64,000 bases of DNA, from positions 62,001-126,000 of the forward strand of contig CBDALO010000214.1 of assembly GCA_965196985.1 (NCBI GenBank), given 5' to 3'. Origin of the DNA: 2-12-FULL-35-23 sp965196985 (GTDB lineage Bacteria > Pseudomonadota > Gammaproteobacteria > UBA12402). Under the pieces are notes generated by a model. The model worked only from the letters and a program-made list of their open reading frames with translations. It did no database searches and had not been told where the DNA came from. Below are positions 57,109 through 64,000 of this stretch, in pieces. The position numbers and the translations under genes are program-made. Within the stretch, counting starts at the first letter, position 1. Every line of letters begins with the position of its first letter.

Positions 57109-58429
57109 AAGATGATGAAGCAGTTGTTGTCTCTTCTCACAAACGTAAGAAGAAGGTCAAGAATGAATTACCTGTGACGGTGAGAATCATTCCAGTACCT
57201 GATGACCAGCGTATTTGTCCTTGCGGTAAAGAAAAATGCCCAATGGGTTTTGAGACTAAAAAAATACTGAACTACAAACCAGCTGTCTTTGAAATGATTG
57301 AAGAGCGCCGTGAAAAACTAGGCTGTGATTGCGAGCAAGGTGGTGTTACGGTTGCACCTAAGCCTTTACATATCCTACCTAAGGCCGAGGCGTCTGAATC
57401 ATTACTAGCGCATTTAGTGTCTAGTAAAATCAGGGATAGACAACCCTTTTATCATTTAGAAAAACAACTACGCTCACAATACGGCGTCAATCTATCCAGG
57501 CAAACTATGTCACGTTGGTTTATTGAGCTGACTAAACCTTTACAGCCGATTTATAATCTATTGAAGGATGAGCTGCTGGATTATGAAATAGCAAGTTGTG
57601 ACGCGACTAAATTACAAGTCTTAAAAGAGCCTGGTCGACGGCCACAAACTAAGTCACTGATTCATTGCATGCGAGGTGGTGCTCCTGGTCGTGAGGTTAT
57701 CCTGTTTGCCTATACGCCAAGTGACCACAGTGAGTTTCTAGTAGAATGGTTTCAAGGGTGGACTGGCAAGCTTCATACTGATGCAAGCCCTATATTCGAC
57801 CAATTAGAAAATACCGGCGTTACGATCATTGCGTGCAACCTTCATGCCCGCAGGAAATTTGAAGAGATCACCAAGGCGACCAAAAAGAATGGGTTAGCCG
57901 CTCATGCTATGCGGGTCTATAAAAAACTCTACCAGATTGAAAGAAAGGCGAAAGAAGAAGAGATGTCGCCTGAGCAACGCCTTGCGCTTCGGCAGAAAGA
58001 ATCAAAACCGATTATGGATGAGTACAAGGAGTGGCTAGAGGAGTATTATCCAAAGGTTCTACCACAATCTCATCTTGGCAGGGCAATGGAATATGTCATC
58101 AAGCATTGGGAAAACATGACTCGGTTTCTTGATGATGGTAGATGTGAGATTGATAACAATCACACAGAGAGAGACATTAAGCTCTTAGTGCTTGCAAGGA
58201 AGAACTTTCTATTTTGCGACACAATGCCAGGCGCTAACGCACTAGCAATGCATGCAAGTCTAGCTCTAACTGCTGAACTGCATCATCACAATGTCTGTCG
58301 ATACTTCACCTATCTTTATGAGCGCCTACCACATTGCAAAACATTAGAAGATATTGAGGCACTGCTGCCATGGAATGTGCCGCCGGATAGCACCTAGCAC
58401 CTAGCACGTGTTAGCTACGGAAGCAAGGA

Positions 58430-58513
58430 CGCCCGTGGATCGCTTACAAAGAATTTCAACTTGCGAAGCGTGACATGGTCAAAAAAATGAATGACACATG
58501 GAAAGAATCCTAA
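58430..58513 (+). pseudogene. Short coding remnant
   Basis: 28 codons reading RPWIAYKEFQLAKRDMVKKM to NDTWKES and a stop, with no start and no extension upstream. It looks like the C-terminus of a real gene. The rest of 58398-58655 is AT-rich and empty apart from GAGGAAAC, the RBS of the next gene. Confidence 0.3.
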
Positions 58514-58655
58514 GATGTTTCACTGTCCCGGGCTATGGAGATACCCGAACTATGCGTAAGAAATACCACATAAACAACCATGATTTTATCATATTATATT
58601 AACGATGAGCGATTATCATGAAACATATTGTTGATTGTTTTGAGGAAACTTAGTT

Positions 58656-61600
58656 ATGGGTGCTGGCTCTGATTTAAAAGATAAAATTAAACGTGATACA
58701 GGAATTACAGTATATAAAATTACTGATTATGAGGTTGAAGACGCTAACAAACTTTATGACTTATTAACAGATGAAACCAATCAAATAAAGAGTTGGTTGT
58801 TATCTATTTCTCAGAATGGTAGAGAAACTATACCGTTTGACATAGCGGTAAATTTAGCTAGCGACAAACAAGTACTAAATTACCTTACTTCAATGGTTCA
58901 ATCCAAACATATTTCAATTTCAAATAATACAGATTTAAAATTGATTAGGGATATTATTGTATCTTCACGCCCAGATTATTTCACTTGCTTATTGTTAGTA
59001 GCAAGAAATAATGATCTTGACGCCTTATATAACATGGTAGTAATGGATATACAAGCTAGTGGCTATCGGGAAGACAGAGCTAGTCGATACTATGACAGCA
59101 TTATTGCTGTAGCTAATGGTAATAACGGTATGATAAGTCATGACCAGCTGAGATGGTTATCAAACCAAAGTCAAAGTTTTCAAAGTATGATGAACTCTAT
59201 AGTAGGAGCGCAAAGTAACAGCATCAATCAAGAGGGCCTTAAAAAATTACATGATGATCCTAGTAAAGACTCATTTTATAATGATGTAGATGTTTTATCT
59301 ATATTTAATAAACGTGGCGTTGTGGGTCTTAGCCACGCTAATTCTTTATACGATACGGCAATAGCGCTTTACGAGAAAGCGATTGAGCTGGGTGATGCCA
59401 CTGCGATGTGTAATCGCGCATATATGCATCAACACGGCCTGGGTGGCTCAAAAGATTACGCGGCGGCAATAGTGCTTTACGAGCAAGCGATTAAACTGGG
59501 TAATGCCACTGCGATGAGTGACCGCGCATATATGCATCAACACGGCCTGGGTGGCTCAAAAGATTACGCGACGGCAATAGCGCTTTACGAGAAAGCGATT
59601 AAGCTGGGTAATGCCACTGCGATGCGTAATCGCGCATATATGCATCAACTCGGCCTGGGTGGCTCAAAAGATTACGCGACGGCAATAGCGCTTTACGAGC
59701 AAGCGATTAAGCTGGGTAATGCCACTGCGATGAGTGACCGCGCATATATGCATGAACAAGGCCTGGGTGGCTCAAAAGATTACGCGACGGCAATAGCGCT
59801 TTACGAGAAAGCGATTAAGCTGGGTGATGCCACTGCGATGTGTAATCGCGCATATATGCATGAACAAGGCCTGGGTGGCTCAAAAGATTACGCGACGGCA
59901 ATAGCGCTTTACGAGAAAGCGATTAAGCTGGGTAATACCACTGCGATGAGTGACCGCGCATATATGCATCAACACGGCCTGGGTGGCTCAAAAGATTACG
60001 CGGCGGCAATAGTGCTTTACGAGCTAGCGATTGAGCTGGGTGATGCCTGTGCGATGCGTAATCGCGCATATATGCATCAACACGGCCTGGGTGACTCAAA
60101 AGATTACGCGGCGGCAATAGCGCTTTACGAGAAAGCGATTGAGCTGGGTGATACCTGTGCGATGTGTAATCGCGCATATATGCATCAATACGGCCTGGGT
60201 GGCTCAAAAGATTCCGCGGCGGCAATAGTGCTTTACGAGCAAGCGATTAAGCTGGGTGATGCCACTGCGATGAGTGAACGCGCATATATGCATCAACACG
60301 GCCTGGGTGGCTCAAAAGATTACGCGGCGGCAATAGTGCTTTACGAGCAAGCGATTAAGCTGGGTGATGCCACTGCGATGCGTAATCGCGCATATATGCA
60401 TGAACACGGCCTGGGTGGCTCAAAAGATTACGCGGCGGCAATAGCGCTTTACGAGCAAGCGATTGAGCTGGGTGATGCCACTGCGATGAATGACCGCGCA
60501 TATATGCATCAACACGGCCTGGGTGGCTCAAAAGATTACGCGGCGGCAATAGCGCTTTACGAGCAAGCGATTGAGCTGGGTGATGCCACTGCGATGTGTA
60601 ATCGCGCATATATGCATCAACACGGCCTGGGTGGCTCAAAAGATTACGCGGCGGCAATAGCGCTTTACGAGAAAGCGATTAAGCTGGGTAATGCCACTGC
60701 GATGAGTGACCGCGCATATATGCATGAACACGGCCTGGGTGGCTCAAAAGATTGCGCGGCGGCAATAGCGCTTTACGAGAAAGCGATTAAGCTGGGTAAT
60801 GCCACTGCGATGCGTAATCGCGCATATATGCATCAACACGGCCTGGGTGGCTCAAAAGATTACGCGGCGGCAATAGCGCTTTACGAGAAAGCGATTGAGC
60901 TGGGTGATGCCTGTGCGATGTGTAATCGCGCATATATGCATCAACACGGCCTGGGTGGCTCAAAAGATTGCGCGGCGGCAATAGCGCTTTACGAGAAAGC
61001 GATTAAGCTGGGTAATGCCACTGCGATGCGTAATCGCGCATATATGCATGAACACGGCCTGGGTGGCTCAAAAGATTACGCGGCGGCAATAGCGCTTTAC
61101 GAGAAAGCGATTGAGCTGGGTGATGCCTGTGCGATGTGTAATCGCGCATATATGCATCAACACGGCCTGGGTGGCTCAAAAGATTGCGCGGCGGCAATAG
61201 CGCTTTACGAGAAAGCGATTAAGCTGGGTAATGCCACTGCGATGCGTAATCGCGCATATATGCATGAACACGGCCTGGGTGGCTCAAAAGATTACGCGGC
61301 GGCAATAGTGCTTTACGAGCAAGCGATTAAGCTGGGTAATGCCACTGCGATGAGTGACCGCGCATATATGCATGAACAAGGCCTGGGTGGCTCAAAAGAT
61401 TACGCGACGGCAATAGCGCTTTACGAGAAAGCGATTAAGCTGGGTGATGCCACTGCGATGTGTAATCGCGCATATATGCATGAACAAGGCCTGGGTGGCT
61501 CAAAAGATTACGCGACGGCAATAGCGCTTTACGAGAAAGCGATTAAGCTGGGTAATGCCACTGCGATGAGTGACCGCGCATATATGCATCAACTCGGCCT

Positions 61601-63155
61601 GGGTGGCTCAAAAGATTACGCGGCGGCAATAGCGCTTTACGAGCTAGCGATTGAGCTGGGTGATGCCTGTGCGATGCGTAATCGCGCATATATGCATCAA
61701 CACGGCCTGGGTGGCTCAAAAGATTACGCGGCGGCAATAGTGCTTTACGAGCAAGCGATTAAACTGGGTAATGCCTCTGCGATGCGTAATCGCGCATATA
61801 TGCATCAACTCGGCCTGGGTGGCTCAAAAGATTACGCGGCGGCAATAGCGCTTTACGAGCAAGCGATTAAGCTGGGTGATGCCCGTGCGATGAGTGGCCG
61901 CGCATATATGCATGAACACGGCCTGGGTGGCTCAAAAGATTACGCGGCGGCAATAGCGCTTTACGAGCAAGCGATTAAGCTGGGTGATGCCTATGCGATG
62001 AATAACCGCGCATATATGCATCAACACGGCCTGGGTGGCTCAAAAGATTACGCGGCGGCAATAGTGCTTTACGAGAAAGCGATTAAGCTGGGTAATGCCA
62101 CTGCGATGCGTAATCGCGCATATATGCATGAACACGGCCTGGGTGGCTCAAAAGATTACGCGGCGGCAATAGCGCTTTACGAGAAAGCGATTGAGCTGGG
62201 TGATGCCTGTGCGATGTGTAATCGCGCATATATGCATCAACACGGCCTGGGTGGCTCAAAAGATTCCGCGGCGGCAATAGCGCTTTACGAGAAAGCGATT
62301 AAGCTGGGTAATGCCACTGCGATGCGTGACCGCGCATATATGCATCAACTCGGCCTGGGTGGCTCAAAAGATTACGCGGCGGCAATAGTGCTTTACGAGC
62401 AAGCGATTAAGCTGGGTAATGCCACTGCGATGAATGACCGCGCATATATGCATCAACACGGCCTGGGTGGCTCAAAAGATTACGCGGCGGCAATAGTGCT
62501 TTACGAGCAAGCGATTAAGCTGGGTAATGCCTATGCGATGCGTAATCGCGCATATATGCATCAACACGGCCTGGGTGGCTCAAAAGATTACGTGGCGGCA
62601 ATAGTGCTTTACGATCGAGCGGTTGTATCGTTCAGCAACTTCCTAGATCGCGAAATAAGCGATCTTCTGAGCACTGGTAGTCAATTCTTTACGCCGAATA
62701 ACTTAATAAATGCTCTTCTTCCACGATTGAAAACTGGAGAAACGGTTTCTACTTCTATTTATCAGTGGTTAATAAGGCATAAAAAAGAGTTACTGAAACA
62801 GATTTTAGTTGGCGAGGATGATGATACAGAAAAGTATAAAGTAATTCATTCTGCACTTACTGATCAGGACCATGTTTTATATAAAATATTTTACAAAAAG
62901 ACTGGGTTTACACCTGTGGGCGTGGATAAGCCAAAATCAAATTTAGGACAGCTTAGAATAAAACATGATGAGCTTGCTACAAATCTTAACCTTCCTGTAT
63001 ATGACGCAGGTAAATTTATGTCTAACAGTTCAGCGTCTTTTTTTACGAATGCTTCTACTGCTAAAGTTGATACCTGTTGCGAACCAAGAGATGCTGTAGA
63101 TGATTGTGAAGGATATGGGTCGGTTTTTAATAGTATTACAGATGCAGGATTGTAA
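58656..63155 (+). CDS. Giant Sel1-like repeat protein (1499 residues)
   Basis: The N-terminal 230 residues are a non-repeat helical domain without signal peptide. Then come 30 Sel1-type units of 36 residues (RAYMHQHGLGGSKDYAAAIALYEKAIELGDA). Each forms a TPR-like helix pair, so the whole is a long superhelix for protein binding. A unique C-terminal domain of about 170 residues follows (IYQWLIRHKKELLKQIL, Cys-rich TCCEPRDAVDDCE). ATG 58656 is preceded by TTTTGAGGAAAC. Only a few positions vary between units. Sel1 proteins of intracellular bacteria often act in host interaction; this is inference. Confidence 0.88.
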   Translation: MGAGSDLKDKIKRDTGITVYKITDYEVEDANKLYDLLTDETNQIKSWLLSISQNGRETIPFDIAVNLASDKQVLNYLTSMVQSKHISISNNTDLKLIRDIIVSSRPDYFTCLLLVARNNDLDALYNMVVMDIQASGYREDRASRYYDSIIAVANGNNGMISHDQLRWLSNQSQSFQSMMNSIVGAQSNSINQEGLKKLHDDPSKDSFYNDVDVLSIFNKRGVVGLSHANSLYDTAIALYEKAIELGDATAMCNRAYMHQHGLGGSKDYAAAIVLYEQAIKLGNATAMSDRAYMHQHGLGGSKDYATAIALYEKAIKLGNATAMRNRAYMHQLGLGGSKDYATAIALYEQAIKLGNATAMSDRAYMHEQGLGGSKDYATAIALYEKAIKLGDATAMCNRAYMHEQGLGGSKDYATAIALYEKAIKLGNTTAMSDRAYMHQHGLGGSKDYAAAIVLYELAIELGDACAMRNRAYMHQHGLGDSKDYAAAIALYEKAIELGDTCAMCNRAYMHQYGLGGSKDSAAAIVLYEQAIKLGDATAMSERAYMHQHGLGGSKDYAAAIVLYEQAIKLGDATAMRNRAYMHEHGLGGSKDYAAAIALYEQAIELGDATAMNDRAYMHQHGLGGSKDYAAAIALYEQAIELGDATAMCNRAYMHQHGLGGSKDYAAAIALYEKAIKLGNATAMSDRAYMHEHGLGGSKDCAAAIALYEKAIKLGNATAMRNRAYMHQHGLGGSKDYAAAIALYEKAIELGDACAMCNRAYMHQHGLGGSKDCAAAIALYEKAIKLGNATAMRNRAYMHEHGLGGSKDYAAAIALYEKAIELGDACAMCNRAYMHQHGLGGSKDCAAAIALYEKAIKLGNATAMRNRAYMHEHGLGGSKDYAAAIVLYEQAIKLGNATAMSDRAYMHEQGLGGSKDYATAIALYEKAIKLGDATAMCNRAYMHEQGLGGSKDYATAIALYEKAIKLGNATAMSDRAYMHQLGLGGSKDYAAAIALYELAIELGDACAMRNRAYMHQHGLGGSKDYAAAIVLYEQAIKLGNASAMRNRAYMHQLGLGGSKDYAAAIALYEQAIKLGDARAMSGRAYMHEHGLGGSKDYAAAIALYEQAIKLGDAYAMNNRAYMHQHGLGGSKDYAAAIVLYEKAIKLGNATAMRNRAYMHEHGLGGSKDYAAAIALYEKAIELGDACAMCNRAYMHQHGLGGSKDSAAAIALYEKAIKLGNATAMRDRAYMHQLGLGGSKDYAAAIVLYEQAIKLGNATAMNDRAYMHQHGLGGSKDYAAAIVLYEQAIKLGNAYAMRNRAYMHQHGLGGSKDYVAAIVLYDRAVVSFSNFLDREISDLLSTGSQFFTPNNLINALLPRLKTGETVSTSIYQWLIRHKKELLKQILVGEDDDTEKYKVIHSALTDQDHVLYKIFYKKTGFTPVGVDKPKSNLGQLRIKHDELATNLNLPVYDAGKFMSNSSASFFTNASTAKVDTCCEPRDAVDDCEGYGSVFNSITDAGL
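59345..62620 (+). repeat. 108-bp tandem array coding 30 Sel1-like units
   Basis: Unbroken 108-bp period, units over 90 percent identical. Larger blocks recur (for example units 14-15 and 16-17), which indicates segmental duplications. No unit is frameshifted, in contrast to the ankyrin array. Confidence 0.95.
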
Positions 63156-63195
63156 GAGCCTACCTGGAAAAGAGAAGGCTCTCTTGGGTTTTATT
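63155..63195 (+). terminator. Terminator after Sel1-like gene
   Basis: AGAGCCT/AGGCTCT stem starting at the stop codon, followed by CTTGGGTTTTATT. Confidence 0.6.
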
Positions 63196-63375
63196 ATATA
63201 GTTCCGGTGAGTTGGTGTGACAGCCTTTTAACTTAAAACTACTCCAGTTGCTTCTAAAATCCAAGCAACTGGAGAGCCAACGCGCGAGGCAGGAAAGCCG
63301 AGGGTTCAGTATATTCCAATCGTAAGATGAGCCTGAAGCAGCATCTGAACAGATGTCACCATGATGGTCCATCGG

Positions 63376-63872
63376 TTAGTCTTCAGTGCTGATAGTATCA
63401 GCTATTTGCTCTTTTGTTATTCTCTCAAATAACGTCTTCTTTGCTTCCTGCATCTTTTGTGCAGATTCATGATCAGTCAGAGAATACGCTAATTTATCTA
63501 GTCGTTCAAAGGTTTCATTTTCCTTTAAATACTGCTCAGCATTTTCAATTGATTTGAACTTTTCGTAAGGAGTCATAATGGCCTCGTAAGGGTAAAGTTT
63601 AGTTTGCTTACCCTTGCTATTAATGCTGGTTACAGGGAAGTAACAAGGTCTGTGAAAATTAATATAGTCGTTAAAATGCTGGTTATAGAATTCATTAATT
63701 TGCGGGGCAAAACGTTGTTGAATATGTATGTAGCCAAAATGCTTTCTAACAACCGAGCCATTTTTACTTTCCACCAAACCGTTGTCATTACTATGCCTTG
63801 GCCTCGATTTAGTGAGTTCAATAAATAACTTTTGCAATAGTTTAGCTACATGCTGATTAATGTACTCTGAGC
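63376..63872 (-). pseudogene. rve-type transposase, C-terminal part cut by ISKra4
   Basis: The frame is open from the ISKra4 junction at 63872 (SEYINQHVAKLLQKL) to 63376. It contains SRPRHSNDNGLVESKNGSVV with the DDE glutamate, QINEFYNQHFNDYINFHRPC and a helical tail. The first two catalytic aspartates are missing. Its element end is probably near 63195 (TATAGTTCCGGTGAGTTGG), a motif also found at 13329. Confidence 0.75.
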
Positions 63873-64000
63873 GGGTGCTGCCTTTATATAATGTAGAATA
63901 TATAGCATAATATACACTTTAACATGATGAAGGATGGTGTTTGGATGTCAGCTAGAATTATCTCTGATGAAAATAATGAATTAACTATTGAACTCAAGCT
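63873..64000 (+). mobile_element. ISKra4-family element, copy 3 (left end, continues outside window)
   Basis: Starts GGGTGCTGCCTTTATATAATG and contains the transposase start (ATG 63945, MSARIISDENNELTIELKL). It differs from copies 1 and 2 at several bases, so it is an older or distinct lineage. Confidence 0.85.

Larger units (their letters stand above)
55371..58397 (+). pseudogene. tnpC: IS66-family TnpC transposase, truncated and split by IS91
   Basis: Parts 55371-55530 and 57109-58397 join in frame (PEDQ/EDDEAVVV) when IS91 is removed. N-terminal leucine-zipper-type helix and HFGSKSERY are seen, then a zinc region (CPCGKEKCPMG), IASCDATKLQVL, KLHTDASPIFDQL, ACNLHARRKF and CEIDNNHTERDIK. 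The first 30-40 residues are cut away by ISKra4. Confidence 0.9.

Noticed and set aside
59923..62277. Series of 64-100 residue minus-strand ORFs (MPPRNLLSHPGR...)
   Set aside because: Periodic shadows of the Sel1 array, each the same complement of one repeat.

Overview
The window reads as part of a plasmid or integrative element from a host-associated gammaproteobacterium (inference). The evidence is an SspA homologue, a TopB/SSB-type plasmid backbone, very large ankyrin, Sel1 and TALE-like repeat proteins, and an exceptional load of insertion sequences. No rRNA, tRNA or CRISPR array was seen.

Layout: 1-1171 is the C-terminal end of a TALE-like protein with near-identical 33-residue repeats. 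1.3-16.8 kb is an IS scrapyard (IS4-like, IS21, IS256 with an IS66-like element inside, IS5, IS6 and IS1634 pieces) that also holds a frameshifted ankyrin gene. 16.8-24.8 kb is a type I restriction-modification locus. Its hsdR is truncated by IS256 and split by an IS4-like element, its hsdS breaks next to an A8 tract, a PrrC/RloC-like ATPase lies between hsdS and hsdM, and hsdM is intact. 24.9-27.8 kb has an Rpn-type nuclease and an ATP-grasp ligase/protein kinase pair. 27.8-33.5 kb and 39.0-44.1 kb are two inverted copies of one three-gene transposon (zinc-finger/HTH protein, DDE transposase, AAA ATPase), each carrying further nested IS.

Between and beyond these copies (33.5-39.0 and 44.1-54.0 kb) lies a mobile-element backbone, all on the minus strand. 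In transcription order it is: topB (5' cut), small proteins, a 455-bp structured repeat (candidate ncRNA), three genes including two OB-fold-like paralogues, a small protein, ssb, an N6-adenine methylase, a Lys/Ala-rich coiled-coil protein, a second and strongly diverged TALE-like gene, a hairpin cluster, the second copy of the 455-bp repeat, two overlapping tyrosine recombinases and sspA. The second TALE-like gene is split exactly by one transposon copy (5-bp target duplication AGGAT), and removing the transposon restores a continuous frame of about 15 repeats. At least six backbone genes carry similar 5' leaders with a terminator-like hairpin and U-tract just before the Shine-Dalgarno. An rrn-like boxB/boxA motif lies at the head of this run.

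54.0-64.0 kb is again IS-rich (ISKra4, IS66 broken by IS91, an rve transposase), with one intact 1499-residue protein of 30 Sel1-like repeats.

The most notable items are the two TALE-like proteins, one of them sitting in plasmid-maintenance context, the duplicated structured RNA candidate whose differences fall in predicted loops, and the shared attenuator-like leaders.
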